A stretch of DNA of 64,000 nt, from the NCBI GenBank assembly GCA_000333855.2, contig CM007339.1:1-64000 (forward strand). Direction: 5' to 3'. The position numbers and the translations under genes were made by a program. Numbering within the stretch: the first letter of the stretch is position 1; every line of letters begins with the position of its first letter. Source of the DNA: Endotrypanum monterogeii. Taxonomy: Eukaryota > Euglenozoa > Kinetoplastea > Trypanosomatida > Trypanosomatidae. Positions 54,097 through 64,000 of the stretch are shown in pieces. The notes beneath the pieces are model-generated. The model was not told the origin of the DNA. It saw only the letters and a list, made by a program, of their open reading frames with translations, and searched no databases.

Positions 54097-56422
54097 CAAC
54101 GAGTAGATCGCAAAGGATTGCCTTGAACCCATTGATGCAGTCTTCAACACCTCCAACTCTGCCAGGAAGAGCGCTGTCACCAATTCGAGCGCTCCATGTA
54201 CACCGGCGCTGATGATTACGTCCACAAAACTGAGTGGATGACGAGTCCAAACAAAGGCCAACAAGAAGGCGTCAAATCGAATACACGTGCCAGCAGTCTT
54301 CGAGTTGAAATTTATTTATTTATGCTCCTTCGCACCAATCAGGACCTTCATGAGCTACGCCGAGGGGGGGTTGCACACGGTCGCGACGACGACGAGGCGA
54401 AGTTCATGACTTTCTATATGCTACTGCGAGATGAATCGAGTTAATGTAACCCTTGTATTGAGGGGCCCAAGCGTTCTCAAATGTTCAATTCTGCTCTCGG
54501 GAGGTGAACAGTACACTGGTGTCGAGCATTTCCCACGGACCAGATATTAGAAAAAGAGGGTGATCACATGCAACTTAGCGTGCCGCAGAGTATCCACCGC
54601 CAAGAACAAAATATGTAACAGGCTACGCTTGCTCCGAAACAATACCCTCGTCACAATGTCGACTCGAGGATGTCGTGAAACAGTGCATTCGGACGAAACA
54701 CCACACACAAAAACGACAGAACGGTTTCGTTTTCGCGCAGGGGAAAACACTAAGAGAACTCCTAAGCGGAAAGGGGGGAAAAAAAGAAGGCCGGGGAAGG
54801 GGAGGGTTTTCTCTTACGATTGTGCCCGGTGGTGTAATGTCATTGCTGCTTTCGATATGTGTGTATGCCTAACAAAAAAAAATCGTCAAAAAGAGAAAAC
54901 GGGACCGCAAGGGGAGAGACTATGCGAAGATGATGACGAATACTAGAAACCAGCGGCACTAGCCGATTCACCCGGTCATGTTCATATTGAGCCCTGAGAG
55001 GAAAGAAAATGGATCGAGATACCCCTCGATCCCTTCATGGTGACCCTTTGCTCCTCGTCAACGGGAGATAATCAACTTAAGTGTGGCGGGGTGGAGGGCT
55101 GCGCCTGATTAGCGGTTAGTCTGTTACCCGTGCAGCAAGAGTGACCCCACCACGCTGAGGCAGCTCACGACATGACTCCTGCCTTCACTGAGACTCAGGC
55201 GTCTGCATGACCGCGCGCTGCGCACCACGGCCTGTATTTTTAAAACATCCTATACCGGCCACCGTGTTTAGGACTGAGTGTGATCCGTATGTATGAGAGG
55301 TACATTCCTCTGCATGCCCTCTCTGTTCCGCAAACTTGTATCACGGAAAATGCGCTCGTTTGCGCGACTGCCTGTTTGTTGGAGAGTCTTTCAAATTTTC
55401 TTTTCATTATCCACTGATTCTTAACAAGAAATACATGTCATTTTTTTTTTATGGAGAAACATAAACAATACGGTTCCTATGATTGCTGTTACTTCTCCCC
55501 TGGCGCCAGTGTGGGTACCTATGCTTGTCCTTTTTGCTATTCCCCTCCTCTATTTTGTGGACCGCTTCAATTCAAGTGTGTTTCTCCACATCAGTGCTCC
55601 TTCCGGTTTTCGCAGAAAACACGCGAGGGTGACAGGAAGTGACCACAGAAAAAGCGAGGAAAAACAGAGACTGTGTCACTTGAGGGGGGGAGAGGGGTTG
55701 CAGAAAAAAGCAAACAAGAATGCCTTTCCACAGCAGCGCACACATAAGCGCACACCTGTTTAGGTGGGTACGTGTGGGCGATTTCCTAGTTCCGCCGATA
55801 CATATTTCTCTGTAGTGGATGTGCTTTCCTCCACAGTTTCTTCACTGCTTTTCGACGCATCAGCTTTTCTTTTTTTTTCCCCCTTATACTAGCTATGAAT
55901 ACACACTCGCACGTGTGTTGAAATGATAACGACGGCACAAAATCTGCGTCCTCTTCATTGTACTTCCTTCGCATGAAGAGTACCAATTTCTTTGCTGACA
56001 AAGCTCTCTTACCTTTTTCCCCCCTATCCTCGGTCTTTTTTCATTGCCTTGTGTCCAAAGCACCTTCGCGCACGCGCACATATGCCTCCAATTTACGTAT
56101 ATACTAAGTAGCAGCGCTTCCTCGCACATGGCAATGCCTGAAGTTTGAACATGCAGTCAAACCATTTATTTTCCTCGACTAAAGGGGAAAAAAAAATGCT
56201 GAGAGCCCGAACAAAAGATAATGAAACAGCAAAAGGAGATGCCGGGAGCACACACGAGAAGGGCTTACTTGAAGCCCGGAAATGAAAAAATAAAAACACG
56301 AGACGAGAACGCAGCTCGAAAGAAATACGGTAACGCATTGTTTACGCCTTTAACCCTTCCATCCTTATACGACACCACTAAAATAGGGCAGTTTGACGCA
56401 GGTCACCTCACTCCGACACACC
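52379..56422. other. 4-kb spacer between the two ADP/ATP carrier genes
   Basis: No supported gene. Contains A-runs at 52580-52590 and 52716-52727, a (TG)n tract at 54063-54094 and several short minus-strand open frames, of which 52854-53099 and 54025-54264 have somewhat protein-like stretches but no recognised match. Bases 55070-55280 contain ACCCCACCACG and GC-rich blocks that faintly resemble the SIDER-like element and may be a decayed copy. The last 39 bases are shared with the other carrier locus. Confidence 0.55.
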
Positions 56423-57388
56423 CTAATCCTTCTTCGCGCGAGCCTTGATGTAGTACGGCTTGATAGCATCAACACCGGACAGCACCAACGCACCAGCGAC
56501 ACCACGCAGAATGTTCGCACCAGCACCGCGGAACAGCGATGCTACGCCCTCGCTCTTCACACATTGAGTGAAGCACTCAAACGAGTTGCGGTAGTTCTTG
56601 CCGGTGCCGGATGTCATCATCATGCGACGGCGCACTGTGTCCAGCGGGTACGAGATCAGACCAGACACGATCGTCACAGCCCAGCCCAGCATGAAGTTCA
56701 CAACGAAGTTGTTCACCGGCAGCATCGGCTGCAGCGTATCGTACAGACCAAAGTAGAAGCCGCGGTACGCAACGATGCCCACGCATGACACACAGAAACC
56801 GCGGTACAGGCCCATCAGACCGTCGCTCTTGAACGTCTTGATGTAGCAGTCCACCATGCCGCTGTACTGGCGCTCGCCGCCCTTCTTTGCCGACTTCGTG
56901 TCGTTCGCGAGGCGCGTACGCACGTAGTCCAGCGAGTACACGAAGCACAGCGACACAGCGCCGGCAAGACCGCCGGATGCCATGTTGCCCATGAACCACT
57001 TCATGTAGCCGTCGCGGTCCTTCTTGTAGTTGAACATGCGCTTGAACTGGTCCTTGAAGGCGAAGTTCAGCGCCTGCGTGGGGAAGTAGCGGATGACGTT
57101 CGACAGGTTGCCGCGCCACAGTGCGTAAATGCCCTCCGTCTTCACCGTGCGCGTCAGGCAGTTCATCACACCAGTGTACGGGCGATCCAGCGTGCCCTGC
57201 TTGATCATTTCACCTTGGTTCTGCACCAGCAGCTTCACACGCTCGATCGGCGCAGCAGCCGTTTTGGCGGAACCAGCGGCGACACCGCTGATCATGAACT
57301 CCTCCCAGAAGCCGAGCTTCGGCACCTCCTGGCGCGCGTTCTTCGGCGCGGACGCCGCGGCAGAGTTGTTGGCAGACATATTTTAGGT
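56384..57388 (-). repeat. Homogenised ADP/ATP carrier unit, copy 2
   Basis: Partner of 51383-52387, with the same edges. Shared sequence starts 39 bases past the stop codon and ends 9 bases before the start codon. Confidence 0.92.
56423..57379 (-). CDS. AAC: Mitochondrial ADP/ATP carrier, copy 2
   Basis: The 318-residue protein is identical to the copy at 51422-52378, including RRRMMM at 250-255. Because both flanks differ almost at the codon boundaries, the two mRNAs carry different 5' leaders and different 3' UTRs (apart from the first 39 bases). They may therefore be expressed at different life-cycle stages although the protein is the same. Confidence 0.97.
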   Translation of the reverse strand: MSANNSAAASAPKNARQEVPKLGFWEEFMISGVAAGSAKTAAAPIERVKLLVQNQGEMIKQGTLDRPYTGVMNCLTRTVKTEGIYALWRGNLSNVIRYFPTQALNFAFKDQFKRMFNYKKDRDGYMKWFMGNMASGGLAGAVSLCFVYSLDYVRTRLANDTKSAKKGGERQYSGMVDCYIKTFKSDGLMGLYRGFCVSCVGIVAYRGFYFGLYDTLQPMLPVNNFVVNFMLGWAVTIVSGLISYPLDTVRRRMMMTSGTGKNYRNSFECFTQCVKSEGVASLFRGAGANILRGVAGALVLSGVDAIKPYYIKARAKKD

Positions 57389-58226
57389 GGTAGAAATAGA
57401 TCGTTCTGAGGTGGAGTGTGCAAATGTGGGAAGCAGCGAAGGAAAGCGTTACGGATGCAGAGGGAAACGAGGGGGTGGTCAATGACAGGAACAGAGAAGA
57501 GGGGAAGTGAAGTTAACAAACGGCAATAATGATTGCACCCCCTTCTGAGGGACGCACACACCGGCTGTAACCATAGAGGCTAAAGGAACACTCGAAAAAG
57601 CGGGAAGGCAACGTGTACGTTTCAAAAGGAACGACTGACTCGCAGTTCCTTGGGTCTCAATTTTTTTCTCGCGCGCATAATAATAATAAAAAATATATGT
57701 ATATATATATATATATATATATCATTAATTTTTTGAGACGACATGCTCCTGATAAGGCGCAATAATCAGGATCTGTTCGACTCGAAAACATAGTGCGACG
57801 CACGCTTGCAAAAATATGTAGTATTTATGTGTTGAGTACAAGATTGTAGCAGACAGATACCAATCCGAATGCAAAAGCGCGACCCTTGACGTGCTCTGCA
57901 CTTCTACTTGTTGGTGAGACAGACAGACACAGGGGCGAAGGCTGTCTGGTGGAAACAAGAGCATTCCACCAAGCAGCCACGGTCAAGGACGAGACTACAG
58001 CACAACTGCTGAAGCGACAATTACGTTGAAGGCCACGGTTTACAGACCGTTTAAAAGCCGCTGTATAGTCATTTTTTTTATGAACAGAAGGTTCGAAAGT
58101 ATGACTTCCAAGGATCTCCTCATCACATCTTCTCGCCTCGAGGATACTGCTGTGTACTCGGTGCATAAAAAAAAAAAAGACGAGGACAGCGCTGTCATGG
58201 GGTCGCTCTGCTACTCTCCAGTTTGC
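57380..58226. other. Intergenic region with AAT/(TA)n tract
   Basis: No gene is seen. An AAT run followed by (TA)n lies at about 57679-57722. T- and A-runs occur at 58073-58080 and 58168-58179. Confidence 0.6.
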
Positions 58227-60455
58227 TCAGTAAGTGCGATCCACGAGAAAAGTAGAAAAGGTGCGCATCACCAGCTTCGGAAAGGAGTCCTCAAGTAACG
58301 GGTCTAGTTCGTCCCACGCCTCTTGCAGGCGTTTACGCGCAATCAGCAGGCATTCTGAAGGAGCATCGACTTTGGTCACAAGCCGCACCCCATGTTGGAT
58401 GTCTGCTACTTCTTTCGTCGGCTTTCGCAGAATTGCCCAAAGCGTCTGTCGGTCTTCGATTTCAAGACGGTTCATCGCCACGGCGATAGGGTACGTGATT
58501 TTACCATCTCTAATGTCTTCGGCTTCCTCCTTTAGGTTTCCCTCGAAACCGCTGATATTAAGGGCGTCGTCCACGATCTGAAATGCAAGGCCTAATACTA
58601 CACCAAACCTCTCAACGACTTCTGAGAGAGCCGCTGGTGTGTCGCAAAGGACGCAGGCCATGGCACAGAGAGACCCAGCTGCCCCACCTGTTTTGTACGT
58701 GTGTATCGCTTCGAGCGCGTCAAACAGCGCACTTGCATCGCCGCTCTCTACGACTTGCGGCATCAGGTAATCTAGCCCGTAGATATCCAAACCCTGACCT
58801 GCGTGACCTGCGAGCAGCACATCAAAGTACAGCTGGTAAATGCGACTTGCCTTCTCCGGCGGGAGATCTTGAATGCGGGCGGCACACGGTGCCATGAAGT
58901 AACACGCGCTACCTGCGTTGATGGCAGTGGCAACACCGTATTCTACATGAACACATTTCTCCCCGCGGCGGACTACAGAGTTATCTTGGATGTCGTCAAT
59001 TATCATGGACCCAACGTGCAGCAACTCAGCAACTGCAATATAGCGGCGACAATCGAAGTACTGATGTGACAATGCATTGCAACAGCTCACAAGGATGAGG
59101 CTACGCCACGATTTGCCTCCACGATCAATGATGGTGCGCACTGGTCGAAACAAAGTTTCACATATCTTTTCTGGATTCACTCCTCGACTTGTCGCATGGC
59201 GACCCAGCACATTCGCAGAAATCCAAGATTCAGACGCGCTCAGCGGGCAAACCTCCTCCAGTGCGCTCTGAACATAAGATCCGACGCACCTCAACAGCTC
59301 TGAAGTGGTGTTGTAGGGAGGAACACTCTTCTTGTGCTCAAGGAAGCCGCGCATGGTTACAGCCTTACCGCCGCACATACCGCTCCCCTCAACAACACCC
59401 TCATAGAATCCGGCACCGCCCACCACAACAGTGCCTAGCTCCTGCGCATCGAATGCGGTGCGCAGGGTCACATCCAGCCCCATGGACGCGGAACTTAGAC
59501 GAAATTCGGATGGATACTTCATGAATGTGACCAGGCTCGACCACGTCTTTTTCGTCTTCATGAGTACATCCGCGTGGTAATGTCGACTTCCATCAGCTCG
59601 CGTCTCTACAACCACCATTTCTTTCGTCTCAGTTTCCATTATGTCCGAAAAGTGAAAAACGCTCAGCTGCGACATGTCCGAGACGTGCAGGGAAAGCCAC
59701 GACCAGGTGTACTTGGCGTCGCGACCGATTTCGGAGGCTGAACCATCCAGCTCACGATCATACCACCCCAAACCCGTCACCTCGCGGCGTACGCCTTCCA
59801 CGACCACGTGTCCTGTGACGCTCATCGATGGAAAGTAATAATAATACATTCCATTTACACAACCATTTTGACCATGTAAAACTGGTTGGTGAGGCGTCTC
59901 CAAGGACAGCTCCACGTGGACATTGCTTGCTTTGTTGGTCATTATAAAAGTGTAGCGTCGAATTGAACCCTCTTGTGCAGTCCGCATCACGCAAGTGTCG
60001 TCCAGTGAAATACTGAAAGGCTCCTGTGTGTACACTGCTTTTTTCTTTAGTAAACGATCTGGACGCGGCAGACGGCCTTTTTGGACGAGCTCGAAGAGCG
60101 CCGCTTCTACATGCTCCAGCTTCCGTCCTGTCACCGCCGGATCGAGGCGAAGACTCAGCTGTTCGAGTGACTCGGGGTCGAGAGCACTATCGGGGTAGTA
60201 CTTGTGATTTTTCAAGTCGATAACAGCCCACATACAAGCGTCATGAAAGCTCGTAGTTGCTGTGGGACAGGTTTCCTCCGCTCGGCGGAAAAAGGAGGCA
60301 AAAAAAGCTAGGGATGGTTCATTCTCGCCCTTGACTGTGAGGTGCGCGTTCGCATACCACCACTGCAGAACGGATGCGTCAATACACCGATCATACACAT
60401 TGGCATCGGGTTGCGTTCCCTCTGGTGGGAAGTGCAAAGGCCAATCGTCACTCAT
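58227..60455 (-). CDS. AttH/CrtC lipocalin-like domain fused to a GGPP-synthase-like domain
   Basis: The protein is 742 residues with two enzyme-like halves. Residues about 130-380 read as an AttH/CrtC (hydroxyneurosporene hydratase-type) double lipocalin: YYYFPSMSVTGHVVVEG (204-220), REVTGLGWYDRELDG (224-238), WSWLSLHVSD (251-260) and GFYEGVVEGSGMCGGKAVTMRGFLE (349-373, written in parts by the family as YWEG...SG...G...L.GY). Residues about 385-742 are a trans-prenyltransferase: first Asp-rich motif DDIQD (487-491) followed by NSVVRRG, GHAGQGLDIY (550-559), KTGG (588-591), FQIVDDALN (625-633) and EDIRDGKITYP (646-656). The DDxxN second motif and GQGLDIY match eukaryotic GGPP synthases. The residues 4-5 before DDIQD are small (G482, S483), consistent with products longer than farnesyl. 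Function of the fusion is unknown. Confidence 0.92.
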   Translation of the reverse strand: MSDDWPLHFPPEGTQPDANVYDRCIDASVLQWWYANAHLTVKGENEPSLAFFASFFRRAEETCPTATTSFHDACMWAVIDLKNHKYYPDSALDPESLEQLSLRLDPAVTGRKLEHVEAALFELVQKGRLPRPDRLLKKKAVYTQEPFSISLDDTCVMRTAQEGSIRRYTFIMTNKASNVHVELSLETPHQPVLHGQNGCVNGMYYYYFPSMSVTGHVVVEGVRREVTGLGWYDRELDGSASEIGRDAKYTWSWLSLHVSDMSQLSVFHFSDIMETETKEMVVVETRADGSRHYHADVLMKTKKTWSSLVTFMKYPSEFRLSSASMGLDVTLRTAFDAQELGTVVVGGAGFYEGVVEGSGMCGGKAVTMRGFLEHKKSVPPYNTTSELLRCVGSYVQSALEEVCPLSASESWISANVLGRHATSRGVNPEKICETLFRPVRTIIDRGGKSWRSLILVSCCNALSHQYFDCRRYIAVAELLHVGSMIIDDIQDNSVVRRGEKCVHVEYGVATAINAGSACYFMAPCAARIQDLPPEKASRIYQLYFDVLLAGHAGQGLDIYGLDYLMPQVVESGDASALFDALEAIHTYKTGGAAGSLCAMACVLCDTPAALSEVVERFGVVLGLAFQIVDDALNISGFEGNLKEEAEDIRDGKITYPIAVAMNRLEIEDRQTLWAILRKPTKEVADIQHGVRLVTKVDAPSECLLIARKRLQEAWDELDPLLEDSFPKLVMRTFSTFLVDRTY

Positions 60456-61673
60456 GACGCGATATTCGAGTACACACGATTATACTGCTTTTGATAATAT
60501 TGAGCTCAGGAAAACGTACAGCGTTGCTCTCCACGCGCAGAGCACTTGCAGCTACCGACGCCGTCAGGGATGCGCTTCTGGTCTGCGGAGACACAAGTTG
60601 TGTGAAGGCTTCTCACTGTTTGACACAACTTCTGATCGTCTCGATGCTCTCGACCGCTGACGCACTAGGTCAAAAAAAAAAATATATATATATATAAAGA
60701 ATGTACGAGAGGGGAAAATTGGTGGTGGAGAACAATCATTTTGAAGCGATGAATTTATCTGCACATCGCTAAAGGGGAACAAACAACATGAAGGCAGTGA
60801 AATCATCCATGTCGAGCTGAGACAATACCGATGCCTGCCTACTCTGGGTGGGGTGAGCAAAACTTGAGCAGTATGTTTTCTTTTCAAGGGAGAAAAGAAA
60901 GAGAAGTAGTCCCCGCTATGCCAGCTTTCGTACTACCGGAGGGCAAGTATTCAAGCCTGGACATCGACGAAACTACATTTTCATCGTTTTATTTAATGTT
61001 GCACTCTACGGGAAAAAAAAGCACGTGAACGCTATGTGCTTTGGCATACCTTCGTCAGCAAAAAAAAGCATCAGGTCCAGGTAAAAAAAGAAAGGTACAG
61101 GGCGTTTGAAGACGGTTAGTTGCAACCGTTCAAAAATGGAAGCATACAGCAGCCGATCCCTTACGTTTTATTTTGCGTTCATTTTTTTTCGCGTCGACAC
61201 GTAATGGAACACTATAGATGAACAACACAAAATGACATGCTTGTCGGCTCTGCGGTGTCACAAGACATCCCCTCCTCTGCTCCGAAGAACAAAGAAGAAG
61301 GCACCAAAACAGCAGGAAGTGAAATATATATATATATATATATATACTTCGCTCTTCGCTTCGTGCGTCCGACAGCGGCAAAAAAAAAGTGCGTTGATAA
61401 CAAAAGTATCCAAAAGGTGCAACAAAAGCATCTGCAGCTTATATTCTTATCAAGCGTTAGTTGTCTTTATGAATATTTTTAAATATTTTTTGATTTGTAT
61501 ATTTAAAGGTGAGAGCGGCTACACAACCGAGCATCTGGCATCAAGAAGGGAATTCGGTGCTAACTTACTTAATCCCTTTTCCAAGGGAGAAAAAGGGGGG
61601 CTCTTTTCTTGTCCACTTAGAGCACAACGGCGCAACTCTCGTAGACCAAAAAAAAAGAATAAACCTTGCAAGG

Positions 61674-61713
<40 letters not shown>

Positions 61714-62149
61714 TTAAGGGACGCATAAGAAGTTTTTCCTTCATCATGGGAGAAGAGTTCTTTTAAATGTCCCTACAAACATACAAGCCTGAAATATACT
61801 TCTCAAAAGACGACAGCAATCAGAAATTTGAATCATGTGGTAATACATGAATAGGAATAATTCATCGCCTATTATTTTCCTCCTCTACGTTTTCTTGATG
61901 CTCCAATCAACCCTTGATGTACATGAACATAATGAGATAGAAATTATTATCAGAAAACAGAAAACAGACTGAGTAAAGTTTCACACGTCTTTTTTTTTTC
62001 CACGGAACACCAAAACCTGCGTGTGCCTATTAGAAAAAACTGTCTGGACATCCACTAAATAGCGGACGTCTTTTAATAACACCTCTACATATATACTTAT
62101 ACATACATATATGTAATTCACTTCTACCTGTGGAATGACAAAAAATCAG

Positions 62150-62183
<34 letters not shown>

Positions 62184-64000
62184 CGGTACAACACTTCAGA
62201 TGTGAACAAATACATTTTATAGTGGTGTCTTTTTCAGTCAACTGTGAGTCTATGGGAAAAGAGATGCGAATATTCTCATTTCCACTTGCACAAGAAGACC
62301 AGATTGCCAAGACGACTTGTATAATAGAAGTACAGAGCAAAAAAAACAGTAAATCTTCCAACAAGCAGTAGATACCTTGCCCAGAAAAAAACAGCGCGCT
62401 TATTCCTAAAACAGGAGGCTTGTGACAGGATCGCCACATTCAAGTACGGGAAAGGGAGTCGATGCCAGAAAAAATCTATGCGATCGAAATCACTCAAGTT
62501 ACTAACGATTTCACTTTGCTCTCAGTCTCGAATGCGCAAGCTGTCCGGATCCGCAAAAGGGCAATATTCATTGGTGAAATGTGCAAACCATTGACGTACC
62601 AATTGACGAGTGTTTGTAACACTCAACCTAATGCGTAAATCAAGCCTCGAGGGGGTCAAAAAAAAATCTGAAACAGATGTGTAATACGTATTCTGCTACA
62701 AGAACACATACACTACGTTGAAGCTAGCTTCAAAACTCTCAAACCTATACCAGCCCAATCAAAATACTTCTCATTTGAGAAATGACGTGCCAAACAAAAA
62801 AAAAAACATGTCGAGAGTTCAACTAACGTTTGCCTTGTGTGAGAAACACTTAAAGTCGCACGTTTGAATCAAAGTCTATTGAAGTGAACAGCTAATGAAT
62901 CGAATCTTCACATTACTAAGTGTTTGATTCATCTTCGCATTGTTCTGGGCTTTGTTTTGCCACCTTCACACAACGAATTTTTCATGACTTTGAACGGATA
63001 ACCAAAATGTAGCTTCATCGCTCGCAGAGCACAATTGTTTACCGGAAACCAGCGATAATAACTTTAAGTTAGCAGCTACTACAATATTCGACATAATTGA
63101 TAAACACATCAGTTTCTAGCTGTATCGGGAAAATAACTTTTTTTTTTTGTTATGGTTCTTCTTAATGATAAAATCAAGATGAGAGAGATCTTACAGAAAA
63201 AAAAACGGGGCAATGCGGCCCGCCCCTAGAAGCCTGCTGTGAATGTTTTTTGAAAAGCTTTGCAGGGGTTACCCATTCAAACAATACCCGGTTTGGACGC
63301 AATTATTGTCTCAATGGAGAATATATAACCTAGCATAAAAAAAAAAATTGTCAGTCAACTCTCTGGAACCTCGCCATACTTCAGAAGCGTAAAGATTGCA
63401 TTATTAACCTCCTCGCGAAGCAGGAGCTCGGCGAGAATTTAAAGGGGTTTTTATCAGTTGGAAAATAATCTTAATTGCACTGTGGTAAGTGTATCCGACC
63501 AATGTAGCCCCAGATACTGCTGTGCATGCGTTGCATTCGCCAATGGGTCTATTGTGTTTTCCGCTACTTTACATCACTGTCGAACGATGGGAAGAATTCA
63601 TATCTCTTTGTGCATTCCTGGAAAACTGAACTGTGGCTCTGTATGTTGGCGTCATACTCAAATAGCTTTTAAAGGCTTGTCTGAGAAGAACAATCGGCAT
63701 CTCATGACCCCTTATCACTAAGTTGAATGTGTTCTGTGAACCACTCCCCCTCCTCGACGATCAGCTGTGGAAAATTTCTCCTGGTGCCCAAGATTGGCCT
63801 TTCGATGTTGTCCTCACCACCGTCTTTTAAAACCCCTCTGCAGGATCATTGTTCCCATCCGCCGGACGTTTAATAGCACCAAGTCCCGAAAGGACACTCC
63901 TGCAGATACCATCTAGTGTTAGGTGATCTTCAGTTGCTGGAGGGTAGGGACGTCGGCTCAGCGAGTTATGCAAAGAATGCTGCTGGAGCAGAGCCTTCTC
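60456..64000. other. AT-rich gene-free region at the upstream end of the gene cluster
   Basis: 3.5 kb with no supported gene on either strand. AT content rises clearly beyond about 61.2 kb. (TA)n tracts lie at about 60680-60697, 61323-61346, 61674-61713 and 62155-62182, with many A- and T-runs. All genes to the left point away from it, so transcription of the cluster must begin here or further right. A divergent strand-switch region is likely if genes beyond the window point right. The last 300 bases are less AT-rich but contain no recognisable gene. Confidence 0.65.

Noticed and set aside
53483..54250. 255-codon minus-strand frame in the carrier spacer
   Set aside because: It starts at TTG, runs through a (TG)n tract as His-Thr repeats and then hydrophobic low complexity. 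A short part (INGFKAIL) recalled an ATPase beta subunit but the similarity is too slight to use.
61232..61766. Plus-strand frames of up to 161 codons in the AT-rich block
   Set aside because: They pass through (TA)n tracts as Ile-Tyr repeats and poly-A as poly-Lys; no protein-like core.
63458..63721. 87-codon plus-strand frame near the right edge, Cys-rich
   Set aside because: No recognisable motif, no supporting context, and the window ends shortly after; left unannotated.

Overview
This is the end of a chromosome from a trypanosomatid protist, most likely Leishmania or a close relative within the Leishmaniinae. The first ~220 bases are the CCCTAA telomere repeat (the C-rich strand of TTAGGG). 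Every convincing gene is intron-free and lies on the minus strand, so one directional gene cluster is read from about 60.5 kb towards the telomere. Genes are separated by long non-coding stretches full of poly-A runs and TA/TG microsatellites. On the coding strand the poly-A runs are poly-pyrimidine tracts, as expected for trans-splicing. From memory, the gene set and order (two H2B genes, ribosomal protein S2, PEX13, fibrillarin, an M24 aminopeptidase-like protein, an MPK9-like kinase, paired ADP/ATP carriers) match the left end of Leishmania chromosome 19. I could not confirm the species.

Layout from the telomere inwards (all genes minus strand): subtelomeric non-coding DNA (0.2-1.8 kb); a Qc-SNARE-like protein (1.8-2.8 kb); a low-complexity R/E/D-repeat protein (4.0-5.3 kb); two copies of histone H2B with identical protein sequence (6.1-7.3 kb); ribosomal protein S2 (8.0-8.8 kb); PEX13 with a C-terminal SH3 domain and TKL end (10.5-11.8 kb); a J-domain protein with a long charged helix (12.8-14.1 kb); a membrane protein with two degenerate J-like regions (14.8-16.0 kb); fibrillarin (17.9-18.9 kb); a divergent clathrin light chain (20.4-21.2 kb); a Qa-SNARE (22.2-22.9 kb); a derlin (23.9-24.7 kb); a protein kinase fused to a CAP-Gly domain (25.9-27.8 kb); an STE-type kinase with DFD in place of DFG (30.8-31.6 kb); an EBP1/PA2G4-like pseudo-aminopeptidase (34.0-35.1 kb); a 1435-residue type I surface protein (36.6-41.0 kb); an RCK/MPK9-like MAP kinase (44.8-46.0 kb); MBF1 (47.8-48.3 kb); two ADP/ATP carrier genes with identical protein sequence, 4 kb apart (51.4-52.4 and 56.4-57.4 kb); and a fusion of a lipocalin-like AttH/CrtC domain with a geranylgeranyl-diphosphate-synthase-like domain (58.2-60.5 kb). 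The last 3.5 kb is AT-rich and gene-free; it is the natural place for transcription start or a strand-switch region.

The genes do not form a pathway, as is normal for trypanosomatid polycistrons. There is a loose concentration of endomembrane parts (two SNAREs, clathrin light chain, derlin, J-like membrane protein, PEX13). The observations most worth following are the CrtC-like/prenyl-synthase fusion, the kinase/CAP-Gly fusion, a pair of 559-bp inverted repeats of SIDER-like size and placement that bracket 12.6 kb, and the sharply bounded homogenised gene pairs (H2B and the ADP/ATP carrier). Three frames extend upstream only through GTG or TTG codons. I placed those starts at the first ATG.
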